Shown: one piece after another, positions 17,339 through 26,978 of the stretch | Layout: each line of letters opens with the position of its first letter | How positions within the stretch are numbered: the stretch's first letter is position 1 | Source: Patescibacteria group bacterium | Lineage (GTDB): Bacteria > Patescibacteriota > Microgenomatia > UBA10105 > UBA927 | Direction of reading: 5' to 3' | DNA length: 44,458 bases | Assembly: GCA_023379025.1 (NCBI GenBank) | Contig: JAMCTH010000004.1 | Location: 83,740-128,197 of the forward strand | Notes under the pieces: model-generated | Database searches by the model: none | The model's input: only the letters and a program-made list of their open reading frames with translations | Told to the model about the DNA's origin: nothing | Translations under genes and position numbers: made by a program

Positions 17339-20300
17339 ACGATACAGTGCCATACAAAAACGTTTTCTTGATGCACTTCCGTACTTAATTATCGCCGGTA
17401 TTGTCACGGCGCTCTTTTGGACGAACTACATCCCCGGAACATGGCTAACCGGCTGGGACAACCTTCATCCGGAATTTAACTTCAGGATAAATATTATCGA
17501 TCGTTCCATCTTCAGCACATGGCAGGAATATCAAGGCCTTGGTGTCCGCGCGGGAAATGCTCACGCGGCCGACCTCCTTCACCAAATTGGCCTTTGGATT
17601 ACGTCGTTATTTCTGAACCCCAGTATTCTTCGATATTTTTATCACTTCCTGGCTCTTGCCGTTGGCGGAATCGGTGCATACGAATTATTGAAAAGAAAGG
17701 TTGTACGGACATATTCCTCAAAAACGTATCTTATCGGAGCTTCACTTTGCGGAGCACTTTTTTACATCCTAAATCTCGGGACAATGCAATATTTTTATGT
17801 GCCTTATGAGGCATTTTCTCATTTTTTCGCCTCCCTTCCATGGCTTCTTTTAGCACTTCTCGCGTTTCTCGAAAAACCTGGAAAACGAACGGGCCTGTTC
17901 TTTACACTAGTAAATCTCTTAGCAATACCATCATTTTATATCCCTACCGTATTTGTCGTTTATCTTATCATGGCCGGCGCAGCATTCCTTTTTCATACAG
18001 CACAAACTAAATCCCTAAGATTGCCCATTCTGGCTACAGCAATTATAGTTGCTGTAAATGCCTATTGGCTCTTTCCGTTTGTATCGTTTGTCGCGAAAGG
18101 CACTACGTTTGTCTCGGAAGTAAAGATAAACCGGATTTTTACCGGGGAAGCGTTCCTCAGAAATCAGGAGTTTGGCACACTGCCGAACGTTGCGCTTCTC
18201 AAAGGATTTCTCTTTGATACCACCGATCTCACGGGAACATCCGGTACGCATGAATTTATCATGAAACCGTGGATGAATTTTCTGGCTCACCCTGAAGTGC
18301 GCGGCATACTCTATGCCTATTTCATTATCATCATATTGGGGTATATATGGGCAATCATTTCGAAGAAAAAAAATGGAGCGTTTCTTTTCCTGCTTTTTGT
18401 TCTATCGCTTGTCGCACTCATTAATGACAACCCACCGACCGGATGGTTGTTTAGTTTTCTGCAACTGCATCTTCCCTTTTTTAATCAAATCTTCCGCTTC
18501 CCTTTCACAAAATTTATCCCTCTTGCCTCACTGACGTATGCAATAGGTTTGACGTATGGCATGGGATTTTTACTTTCATTACCCTTTGCGCACATGACAA
18601 AAACAAAACTGTCCTATGCCCTATATACAATCATCATTACCTTACTTATCTCTGTAAGTCTCCCTTCTTTTCGTGGAAATTTCATCTATAGCGCGATGAA
18701 GCAAAAGATACCACCTGAGTATTTTTCAGTGTATCAATTCTTCCAAACACAACCGCCTGAAGGAAAAATTGCGAACCTCCCCCAACCGTCGTTCTGGGGG
18801 TGGGAGGCCTACGACTGGGGCTACAGAGGTTCTGGATTCCCCTGGTATGGCATTCAGCAACCCATTCTTGACCGCGCTTTTGATGTCTGGAACACGGTGA
18901 ACCAGACATATTATCAGGACCTGACAGACGCCCTCTTTACCAAGCAATCCACAAACGCTCTTGAAGGTGTATTAGATAAATATGATGTACGATATATTTG
19001 GCTAGATGAAAGGGTACTATTTCCCGGAAAGCAGTCGCTACTTTTTATAAACAAAACAAAAAAACTTCTTGCATCCTCCAAATATATATCGACGGTATTT
19101 AGCGCGGGCAAACAAACAATCTTTGAATACTCGCCTCCTTCCTATGTACATGCTATCGGAATAACCCAGCATACCAGCCCAAAAGTGTATCCTTTTGAAG
19201 ACATCACGCGTATCCCTTCACATACGACGATTTCTGAGCATAATAACAACCTATCTGTCTCATCAGCTATTCCTGCCGGCACATTAGTCATTCCCCCGAT
19301 TACTACTGACTCGGGTGACATAACATTTTCAGCTGAGAACACAGGAAAAGCCCTCGAGTTTACATCCTTATTGCCGGATATCTCTATCCAAAATCAACCT
19401 ATTACACTCCCGAATTACTCATTTTCTGAAACACTCCTCCACCCGTTTTCAATCACATCGGTTAACGGATCCCTTATACCGTTAGATTCGCAACAGCAGA
19501 TCATACTTCGGCCAATGAATAATGATCTAACGTACTTTTCGAATACTTCAATCGTGCAGACGGATCTGTCGCCTCTTCTGGACAGCCCGCTGCATAATTG
19601 TATTGATCAAAACAGAACAGCACAAACTGAATTCGATAAAATCACGACTGGCGACGGCATGCTCCTTCAAGGAAGAAGTAGCCATCCGTGTCTCTATGAT
19701 CAAATGAAGAATTTCTTTCCTGCAAAAATTATCGGGACACTTCCGGATACGTATCTTCTGACTGTAACCTTTGACTATCAATCAAATCCCGGTACAACTA
19801 CATCACTTTGTATTACCCGTGAAGGCGAAAATTCCTGCCTTTTTCATAAAATACTTACTTCATCCAACTCATCTAACAAATGGGTACATGCAAATATCTC
19901 AATCCCGATTATGCATGCAAATTTGTCCTCTTTATGGCTGAAATTCGAGCTTAATGCCGACCGCGAAGATACACTTCAAAGCGTTACGCTAAAGAATATA
20001 AAACTTTCAGTCAATCCGGCGATAAAAACTGTCCTGTTCAACCGACCTGAGTTACAACAAACAATACAACGAGAAATTCCGACTGCAACCAATGTAAGGA
20101 TTCAGTTACCCACCGAACGCTTAAATCCAACACTCATTCGGCCAGCAGATACAATAAAGTCGGCACAAAATTGCTACACTCTTGGTCGGGGAACGCCAAA
20201 ACGGCAAATTCTAACAGATCCACTCGTTGGTCCATATGTGCGATATGATGCCACTGATAGTAGTAGTTGCGATGCCTTTCCTTTTTATAAAACAAGTCTT

Positions 20301-21080
20301 ATGGCCGGAGGTATCGCAACCATATTGAACCGAAATGTATCGGGACGACCAATCAAGGCATGCCTTGCAATCGATCCTCCAGGAAACTGCCTATTTGAAG
20401 ATATTCTTTATAGTAAAAAAACAGGCTGGAAATCGAACTATTATGCTTTTTCGTCTATCGGTTCCGTCCCGCCATTTCAATATTTCTTGACTCTTGATGA
20501 TTATGCTGTTGGCGAAGAAACGCGCATAAACGATGTTGCTTCAATCAAATTTCAAAGTGTACCGATAGACTGGCTCAAAACTATCTCTATCGAACCCAAA
20601 CAACCTCAGGGGGGTGAAATAACAGTACGTGGAAATACGCCAATATCATCAGTAGTTACGCGGTATTCCCCTACGTCATATACAGCTACTTATACTATCC
20701 AAAAGAATGCTTTTGATGACATAATATTTTTTCAGTCATTCGACCCGGGGTGGAAAGCCTACGTTCTAAATAATCCAATACTCCAATACTCATGTAGTCC
20801 AATTATCCAATTTCTGGTCCAAAATGCACCATTTCTCTTTGGCACAGAAGTAAAAACGCATATCCTCGTCAATGGCTGGGCAAACGGATGGGACATGAGC
20901 CACACAAGCAACACGCGTTACTTCGCACATTCGAACAAACCTATCGGCATTCCTTCAAATCACGAGTCACGAACGAACGAAGTAACTATTGTTATTTTCT
21001 TCCTCCCGCAACTCCTTGAGTGGATAGGGCTTCTCCTTCTGCCGATTCCTTTCCTTTTGCTCCTGACAAAACGGCAGTAA
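17319..21080 (+). CDS. Large multi-TM membrane protein, GT-C/arabinofuranosyltransferase-like N-terminus
   Basis: 1253 aa, many N-terminal TM helices, long extracellular region, C-terminal TM; TGWDNLHPEFNF...; overlaps the GT4 gene by 20 nt. Confidence 0.7.
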   Translation: MPTPITKRYSAIQKRFLDALPYLIIAGIVTALFWTNYIPGTWLTGWDNLHPEFNFRINIIDRSIFSTWQEYQGLGVRAGNAHAADLLHQIGLWITSLFLNPSILRYFYHFLALAVGGIGAYELLKRKVVRTYSSKTYLIGASLCGALFYILNLGTMQYFYVPYEAFSHFFASLPWLLLALLAFLEKPGKRTGLFFTLVNLLAIPSFYIPTVFVVYLIMAGAAFLFHTAQTKSLRLPILATAIIVAVNAYWLFPFVSFVAKGTTFVSEVKINRIFTGEAFLRNQEFGTLPNVALLKGFLFDTTDLTGTSGTHEFIMKPWMNFLAHPEVRGILYAYFIIIILGYIWAIISKKKNGAFLFLLFVLSLVALINDNPPTGWLFSFLQLHLPFFNQIFRFPFTKFIPLASLTYAIGLTYGMGFLLSLPFAHMTKTKLSYALYTIIITLLISVSLPSFRGNFIYSAMKQKIPPEYFSVYQFFQTQPPEGKIANLPQPSFWGWEAYDWGYRGSGFPWYGIQQPILDRAFDVWNTVNQTYYQDLTDALFTKQSTNALEGVLDKYDVRYIWLDERVLFPGKQSLLFINKTKKLLASSKYISTVFSAGKQTIFEYSPPSYVHAIGITQHTSPKVYPFEDITRIPSHTTISEHNNNLSVSSAIPAGTLVIPPITTDSGDITFSAENTGKALEFTSLLPDISIQNQPITLPNYSFSETLLHPFSITSVNGSLIPLDSQQQIILRPMNNDLTYFSNTSIVQTDLSPLLDSPLHNCIDQNRTAQTEFDKITTGDGMLLQGRSSHPCLYDQMKNFFPAKIIGTLPDTYLLTVTFDYQSNPGTTTSLCITREGENSCLFHKILTSSNSSNKWVHANISIPIMHANLSSLWLKFELNADREDTLQSVTLKNIKLSVNPAIKTVLFNRPELQQTIQREIPTATNVRIQLPTERLNPTLIRPADTIKSAQNCYTLGRGTPKRQILTDPLVGPYVRYDATDSSSCDAFPFYKTSLMAGGIATILNRNVSGRPIKACLAIDPPGNCLFEDILYSKKTGWKSNYYAFSSIGSVPPFQYFLTLDDYAVGEETRINDVASIKFQSVPIDWLKTISIEPKQPQGGEITVRGNTPISSVVTRYSPTSYTATYTIQKNAFDDIIFFQSFDPGWKAYVLNNPILQYSCSPIIQFLVQNAPFLFGTEVKTHILVNGWANGWDMSHTSNTRYFAHSNKPIGIPSNHESRTNEVTIVIFFLPQLLEWIGLLLLPIPFLLLLTKRQ

Positions 21081-21116
21081 TTCCGTATCATCTGGTCACA
21101 TCCTGCCGATAGATGT

Positions 21117-21400
21117 ATGAGCACTCTTTGTGAAACCGACAGGATGATGGCCGCTGAGCTTCGGGAGCTTGATGATGAGGCGTTTGCGGTGCTTCTCGCT
21201 GATGGGCTTGACGATATCCGACGAGGACGGCTTAGGGACTCTCTGCGATGAGGTACTTCACGCTATGATCCGCTATCATAAACGCGATGTAACCGGGAAG
21301 ATTATGACAGTGCGGTGGCCATCACACGTCTCGTGGTTCGCAAGGCGAGGCCTTGCCAAGCTAAACTTTTTCGGCCATGCACCTCCCGCGTTCCGGGGCA
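21117..21400 (+). pseudogene. Frameshift-scarred short gene
   Basis: MSTLCETDRMMAAELRELDDEAFAVLLADGLDDIRRGRLRDSLR* then a different frame CDEVLHAMIRYHKRDVTGKI then DSAVAITRLVVRKARPCQAKLF. Confidence 0.4.
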
Positions 21401-21618
21401 TCCAAACCGAGAAGCCGCACCCGCCGGCCATCGGCCAGATCAGGACTGTCTCCATCCGACACCGCAACGACTGCACCCCGATTCCAATCCTGGCAGGGAA
21501 AAAGAGCGGGTATTATGACAAGCACGAAGCTCACGAGCGGCCACACGTTCCGGCGAAGGACGGAGATGAATCTGAACAATGAGCTTCTCTGCCGCAACTC
21601 TGCCATACGGTGCAGCAT
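21361..21618 (-). pseudogene. Truncated thermonuclease (SNase-like) gene
   Basis: 85 aa: TM segment then GAVVAVSDGDSPDLADGRRVRLLGLDAPERGRCMAEKV*; matches the SNase N-terminal signature but stops about 35 aa into the domain. Confidence 0.65.
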
Positions 21619-21686
21619 GACAGAGATTCGTTGATGGTCTGTAAGACAGAGTACAAGAGATTGTGGCGGTGATCGACTGCCTGCCG

Positions 21687-22274
21687 CTAAGACGAACCCT
21701 CGAAGACCGTGCTGCTATCATTCGCGGGCTTATCATCGATGATATGCGGAAGTTGAACATCCTTACTGTATAACAGGGCGGTGCGGACGGCCTCGGAACG
21801 CAACCGTTCCCCCTGCTCCCGGCTGCCCCGGCCAAACAGTCCCGGCTTTTTCCTGAGCAGGAATGCCGCGGTCTCAAAGCTGAGTATGGCGTCGGGCGTG
21901 AAATCGCTGCATCCGGTATCCCTACCGGCCGCGGTCTCAAGGAGTACTTCCCCAAACCCGCGCAGGACCGCCAGCCGGCCGACCAGAAGCTCGGCATTCT
22001 TTCCTTTCGGGCCAACCCCGTCCAAACAGCTCATCCGGGTTGTAAAGCCCTGCGTCTGCCCCACGATCATCGAAAGGGTTCCCTCATCGTTGACGGCAGA
22101 CGGAAGCATGCTCCATGACGCCCTGGTAAAGGCGAGGGCGGTACGCACAAAATCCTCGGGATGCTGGTGCGCAAGCCTGACCTCCGTCTGCGTCCGATAC
22201 GAACGAACCAAATCCGGAGCATCTTCAGCCATAGGTAAGATCGCCTCATCCATTCCCCGGTCTCCTGTCATCAT
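21687..22274 (-). CDS. Hypothetical protein, 195 aa
   Basis: ORF with protein-like composition; no family recognised. Confidence 0.55.
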   Translation of the reverse strand: MMTGDRGMDEAILPMAEDAPDLVRSYRTQTEVRLAHQHPEDFVRTALAFTRASWSMLPSAVNDEGTLSMIVGQTQGFTTRMSCLDGVGPKGKNAELLVGRLAVLRGFGEVLLETAAGRDTGCSDFTPDAILSFETAAFLLRKKPGLFGRGSREQGERLRSEAVRTALLYSKDVQLPHIIDDKPANDSSTVFEGSS

Positions 22275-22413
22275 ATGCTTGTCCTCCCCTTTCCATCGTA
22301 GAAGACAAGCCGGCAGCCGTCAAATAGCGGGAGGGAAGGGTTGCTTCTGCATAATCCGGTACGCGTGTCATACAAAGGGACACGCCCGCCATTCCCCGGG
22401 CATACTCGCCTTT

Positions 22414-22621
22414 ATGCCGTTTGTGGAATACGCTCCGATCGACCTCGTTTATGTCCCGCCTCACGCCCGCAACGTGCGATACAACACCGGAGAAACCGGA
22501 AGTGTCCACGGAAACGGAGCGCGTATTTGTCTCCCGGACTCTTTGTCCGCCGTTTGCCGGGACTATTGAAGATACCGGCCTGACCTTCCGGGTCATCCCG
22601 CAGGAGGAAGTTTTAGAGTAG
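22414..22621 (+). pseudogene. Frameshifted short gene
   Basis: MPFVEYAPIDLVYVPPHARNVRYNTGET in one frame, TERVFVSRTLCPPFAGTIEDTGLTFRVIPQEEVLE* in the next. Confidence 0.4.
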
Positions 22622-22664
22622 GGACGCTCTTGCCGCAACGCCGAAAATCAGCGATACTCAGACC

Positions 22665-23402
22665 ATGACACTCCTTGTTATACTCCTTGCCGAAGGCATC
22701 GGCCTGTATCTCGTCTCCCGCGCGCTCACACAACGGCTGTACGACGTATTCTTCTTCCTTTCAGGCGGCCGGCGAAGTGCGGCAGTAAGTCTCACGACTG
22801 CGCTCCTTTTCCCCGGCACCGTGATCCACGAACTTTCCCACCTCTTTACGGCAGAAATCCTGGGCGTCCGGACGGGAAAACTGACGCTTGCCCCCGAAAA
22901 TATCCGCGACCCGGACATCCAGACCGGCTCGGTAGCCGTTGCCCAAAGCGATCCGTTCCGGCGCGCACTGATCGGTCTTGCGCCGTTTTTTCTTGGTATC
23001 GGAGCCCTTCTTGCGGTCTCTTACGGGCTATCACGGGAATTTTCCGGTCAAACTATATCAACCCTTCTCCAAGGAACCGTTTCACTCAATTTCCTGACCA
23101 TTCTTCTCCTCTATCTCATATTTGCCATATCCACCACCATGTTTCCATCGGGAGCCGACTTCAAGGGCACCCCGGCATTGGCGTTGACCATCGGAATATT
23201 TCTCCTTCTCGCATATCTGGTAGGATTTCGGTTTTCCCTGAGCGGACAGGCTCTTTCCGTAGCGGAGGGCGTCATGACAACCCTCCAAAACAGTCTGGGG
23301 GTCATTTTGGCAGTCGACCTTATACTACTGCTACTAATTACCGTTGTGGTTGCCGTAATGCGGAAAATACTTCATTCCCGCTTGATTCCAAGCAATACCT
23401 AA
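22665..23402 (+). CDS. Membrane-embedded metallopeptidase-like protein (HExxH)
   Basis: Multi-TM; FPGTVIHELSHLFTAEILGV contains HELSH. Confidence 0.65.
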   Translation: MTLLVILLAEGIGLYLVSRALTQRLYDVFFFLSGGRRSAAVSLTTALLFPGTVIHELSHLFTAEILGVRTGKLTLAPENIRDPDIQTGSVAVAQSDPFRRALIGLAPFFLGIGALLAVSYGLSREFSGQTISTLLQGTVSLNFLTILLLYLIFAISTTMFPSGADFKGTPALALTIGIFLLLAYLVGFRFSLSGQALSVAEGVMTTLQNSLGVILAVDLILLLLITVVVAVMRKILHSRLIPSNT

Positions 23403-24254
23403 CTACCTACGCCCGTATGCCGCAAACACGGATAGGATTGTTTCATCCAGCTCATTCAGTCCATCCGAGGAATGTAAAGAAACGTAGTTCTCCCGCGCTC
23501 CGGCGGAATTGGCGGCAAAACTTACTGCATCGGAAAACTGTAACAGATATGCCGCCAAATTCGCATCAGTTTTTCCGACGGGGGAAACGAGCGGTGTTTC
23601 TCCGAGTGCGGCCAGAACCCCAAAATGATGCTCAGGAATACCAAGGACCTCCATCATGCATGCCAGCTTATATGCCTTCATACCAAACACAACCATTTCG
23701 TCCAGCACCAACACATGAGCGGGTAACGCACTGCCGCCATTATATTCAGAGAGCTTGTCTCCAAGCTCTCTCACGTCATCCAAGGGACTGTCTGCGGTGG
23801 CGCGGCCGCTTTTATAGATCCGAGAGGAGATGCTCACCCATGGTATCGTTTGAAATGCTTCTCCGGCAGAAAACTGAAATGTAACCGGAAGAATCCGTTC
23901 TGCACTGCTCCCGACAAGGGCGATCACGTCCGGAGGATTCTCCGCAATCCGGCAGAAAAGGCTATCTCTGGCCGTATGCCATGCATCAAGGATCTCGTCC
24001 GTGGGTCGGATGCCCTCGAGAGTAAAGGCAAATCCCCAATCTGAAGAACGTTCAAAATCAAACCGTGCCTTACGCGGATCAAACAGATATCTGGGATGAG
24101 CCAAATCCGCAAGAAGTTCCAGGCACCAATCTTCATGGACCTGCTGATCGGCAACGAGCCTGCGATTTAGGTTCCGTGAAATCCAGTGCGGTTCCCATTC
24201 TGCCGGGAGTGACATAGTGATATGGATTGTATCAACAGGCCATTTCCTATTCAA
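23403..24254 (-). CDS. Divergent phosphoribosyltransferase-like paralog P1
   Basis: PPDVIALVGSSAERILP...HVLVLDEMVVFGMKAYKLACMMEVLGI...GKTDANLAAYLLQFSDAVSFAANSAG. Confidence 0.6.
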   Translation of the reverse strand: MNRKWPVDTIHITMSLPAEWEPHWISRNLNRRLVADQQVHEDWCLELLADLAHPRYLFDPRKARFDFERSSDWGFAFTLEGIRPTDEILDAWHTARDSLFCRIAENPPDVIALVGSSAERILPVTFQFSAGEAFQTIPWVSISSRIYKSGRATADSPLDDVRELGDKLSEYNGGSALPAHVLVLDEMVVFGMKAYKLACMMEVLGIPEHHFGVLAALGETPLVSPVGKTDANLAAYLLQFSDAVSFAANSAGARENYVSLHSSDGLNELDETILSVFAAYGRR

Positions 24255-24309
24255 ATGCCGCTTCTACAAAAGCTCCGCAATCGGCATGCCCCATAGCGGC
24301 AGCCCTATG

Positions 24310-25131
24310 CTAGATCATCCCGATCCCCTGCCAGTAAGCTGCATGGACAGAGGAAAGAAGAGCGTTGAGCTCTGATACCTCCCGGGGGTCGCCGCGGGAG
24401 ATGGTCAAAAAATCACGGATTTTATCCGGGTTTGCCGCAAAGGATTCTGCCTGCTGGAGGTTATACATAAAGGCAAAAAACGTAGGGTCCGTACTTCCGG
24501 CAAACACGAGGTCGGATTCTCTGTGGCTGGCAAGCGCCGCAATGCGGATGTCGCCGACGCCGATGCCTTTGAGCGTTCTCCAGCTCGCATGTGCCTTACT
24601 TGCGCCGGCGACGATATCGTCCACGAGAACAAGCGAACCGGGAAGGCGTCCCGTTCTTCCGGCAAGAAGCCACCGGAGATACCCGGGATCTCCCGGTATA
24701 ATGAGGTGTTCATCCTGATGTCTGTATTTATAGAGAGCATATGCGCCGTATTCATCCAGCCACACCGTGGGGATCCCAAAAAAATCCGTATCTTTTTCCG
24801 ATACCCCAAAGCTAAGCGGCAGAAGAGACAGCGCGCTTTTCCCGGAAACGAGCAGTGCGTCCGGCCGGGCTTCTTCAATAAACCTTCCAACCCCGAGGGC
24901 CGCCGCATACCACTCCGAGAGTATCTCCGGCCCGGCGGAAAGACCGGAAAAGACAAAATAGGCTTCCTCCTCTATACCGCTATACCCCCGTAGCCTGTCC
25001 CAGTTATAGACGTAGCGCGGATCTGCCGCATGTAAAGCATCGCCATACTGTTCAAACGGAGCAAAATCTGCCCGTGCTGCCTCAGCTTCACTCGGATCAA
25101 CCGGTTTGGGAAATTCGTGCGGAAAAACCAT
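24310..25131 (-). CDS. Divergent phosphoribosyltransferase-like paralog P2 (best-preserved PRPP-like motif)
   Basis: RPDALLVSGKSALSLLPLSFG...SLVLVDDIVAGASKAHASWRTLKGIGV...GSTDPTFFAFMYNLQQAESFAANPDK. Confidence 0.65.
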   Translation of the reverse strand: MVFPHEFPKPVDPSEAEAARADFAPFEQYGDALHAADPRYVYNWDRLRGYSGIEEEAYFVFSGLSAGPEILSEWYAAALGVGRFIEEARPDALLVSGKSALSLLPLSFGVSEKDTDFFGIPTVWLDEYGAYALYKYRHQDEHLIIPGDPGYLRWLLAGRTGRLPGSLVLVDDIVAGASKAHASWRTLKGIGVGDIRIAALASHRESDLVFAGSTDPTFFAFMYNLQQAESFAANPDKIRDFLTISRGDPREVSELNALLSSVHAAYWQGIGMI

Positions 25132-25167
25132 GTATGGTCCTTTCTTCCGGATACGGCAGATCAGACT

Positions 25168-25785
25168 TCAGAATGCAATATCCAGATCATTGAATGGAGA
25201 ACCTGCTATAACATCACCCGTTTGCATGATCGGTACGATGGATGCAGCAGCGAGCGTTATATGGAGATCGACTACCTCTATCATGTCAGACGGCAACCGG
25301 TACGGGCTATAGTCCCGTGCTACGAGCCCGGAAGGCGACAGGATGGTGAGCGGTTCTTCCTCTCCCGGCCGGATGGTCAATGAAAATTTCCACGCTTCGA
25401 CCTCTCCGGTGGTATCCGGCTCGCCGCGAAGCGTATCTCCTTTGATGATACCCATTTCTTTATGATAAAAATGGAGTCCGACCGCACGGCCGTCATGTGG
25501 AACGTGCACACAAATCAGATCATAGGAGGCCACATCCGGCATAGGCATATACTCATTCACCACCCAAAGCGCACTTCCCTTGCCGTCATCGGTTCCGAAC
25601 CACGCAACGACCGTATTGAGATCTCTTGCAAGGAGCGGGTACGTGTACGGACTCTCGTCAATCCGTCCGCTGTCACGGAGCCGTTGTAAATACTCCGATA
25701 CGACAACGAGCTCACTATGGGTAACCGTTTCAGCAGTACGTGCAGCCGGCCAAGGCACTGATGCGTCCCAGGTATCGCTAAACAT
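25168..25785 (-). CDS. Hypothetical protein, 205 aa (family B)
   Basis: Intact ORF; C-terminus DMIEVVDLHITLAAASIVPIMQTGDVIA resembles the remnant at 26739-26871. Confidence 0.6.
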   Translation of the reverse strand: MFSDTWDASVPWPAARTAETVTHSELVVVSEYLQRLRDSGRIDESPYTYPLLARDLNTVVAWFGTDDGKGSALWVVNEYMPMPDVASYDLICVHVPHDGRAVGLHFYHKEMGIIKGDTLRGEPDTTGEVEAWKFSLTIRPGEEEPLTILSPSGLVARDYSPYRLPSDMIEVVDLHITLAAASIVPIMQTGDVIAGSPFNDLDIAF

Positions 25786-25880
25786 AGTGGGAAACCCGGA
25801 TTTCCCCCGATGGCACCGGGAGCGAGCTCGTCGAAGGACAATCCTGAGTTTTCAGAGTATAGTATAAACCTATAGTTCTT

Positions 25881-26732
25881 TCAACCTTCAATGTTTTTCT
25901 CTGAAAGGATACCAATCGCTTGATCAAGTATGCCGGGAAGTTCATAAAAATCAGGCTCCGGCGTGCCCTCTGCCTCGTAGAGCGCACGCCATCCGTGCGA
26001 ATCTTCCGAAAAACTCACTGCATTGGCAAGATTTATGACATACCCCGCAAAATCACGATCCGTCGAGCCGACGAGAGAAACAAGATCGTTTTTCCGGAAC
26101 GCAGAAAGAACTCCGACAGTTACCCTGGGAATACCTAATTCTCGCATATGGATATAACTGATATATGCTTTTTCCGCACCCCCGATACGGTCATCAAGGG
26201 TAAGCACGTGTCTCGGAGGATGTTCATCCCATATCCCAAGAGACTCGCCCATTTTGGTCAGCATCGCCTCATGCTTTTCCGCCCGCTCATCGGCCATTCT
26301 ATGGGTATAAAGTGTATTGGAATCAAACCATACGACTGGTATGCCCGCGATATGACCATCGGCAAGCGCTGGAACGGCCGCTCCGAGAAGACGCAGCCCG
26401 CTTTTTCCGGATACAACAATTCTATCCGGCTCCGTCCGCGCAATCTGCCGCTCCAGCTTTTCCGCAGCTTCATGCCATTTCTCACAGATATAGTCATCCG
26501 GAAAGACACTCGCGAGCTGAAAGTGCCCTGCAAGTTCCATGGCCGAAGCATACGGACCGGAATAATTGATATACCGCTCACTGACACGAAGGCATGCCGG
26601 ATCGAGGACGTCAAATTGCGTTGACGCCTTGAACATCCTTCTGTCCTCGCTCCCCGGCACACAGTACGGATGCCATATATCCGGTCTGGTCATACTGGAA
26701 GGGATTGTACAGACAACCCGGTCGGCAGACAA
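25881..26732 (-). CDS. Divergent phosphoribosyltransferase-like paralog P3 (likely ATG start within SMTRPDIWHP, near 26693)
   Basis: EPDRIVVSGKSGLRLLGAAVPAL...HVLTLDDRIGGAEKAYISYIHMRELGI...GSTDRDFAGYVINLANAVSFSEDSHG. Confidence 0.6.
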   Translation of the reverse strand: MSADRVVCTIPSSMTRPDIWHPYCVPGSEDRRMFKASTQFDVLDPACLRVSERYINYSGPYASAMELAGHFQLASVFPDDYICEKWHEAAEKLERQIARTEPDRIVVSGKSGLRLLGAAVPALADGHIAGIPVVWFDSNTLYTHRMADERAEKHEAMLTKMGESLGIWDEHPPRHVLTLDDRIGGAEKAYISYIHMRELGIPRVTVGVLSAFRKNDLVSLVGSTDRDFAGYVINLANAVSFSEDSHGWRALYEAEGTPEPDFYELPGILDQAIGILSEKNIEG

Positions 26733-26738
26733 GTGGGC

Positions 26739-26871
26739 TCATGCATGCGGATCGGTGATCCGCGAGATGATCATGCTTGCGGCCGCAATCTCAAAATGCT
26801 CAAGGAAAACCGCCGGCATCTCGTCCAAAAACCCGTCGACCGGCCACACCCTAAACATCCGCGCGGCATTC
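26739..26871 (-). pseudogene. 5'-truncated remnant of a family-B gene, abutting REP copy A
   Basis: AARMFRVWPVDGFLDEMPAVFLEHFEIAAASMIISRITDPHA*; compare DMIEVVDLHITLAAASIV in the 205-aa protein. Confidence 0.5.
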
Positions 26872-26900
26872 GCTTCCAGGGTCGGACCCTGAAGCCTATA
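26872..26900. repeat. REP-like palindrome copy A
   Basis: GCTTCCAGGGTCGGACCCTGAAGCCTATA. Confidence 0.9.
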
Positions 26901-26978
26901 ATCCGATCATGGACTTAAAACTAAAATTTTGTAAACTATATAACTGCATTTTCCCACAGGGAATGAGAAAATGAAAAT

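Noticed and set aside
21361-21618. Functional thermonuclease
   Set aside because: Only the first ~35 residues of the domain are present before a stop; later catalytic residues are absent in any consistent frame.
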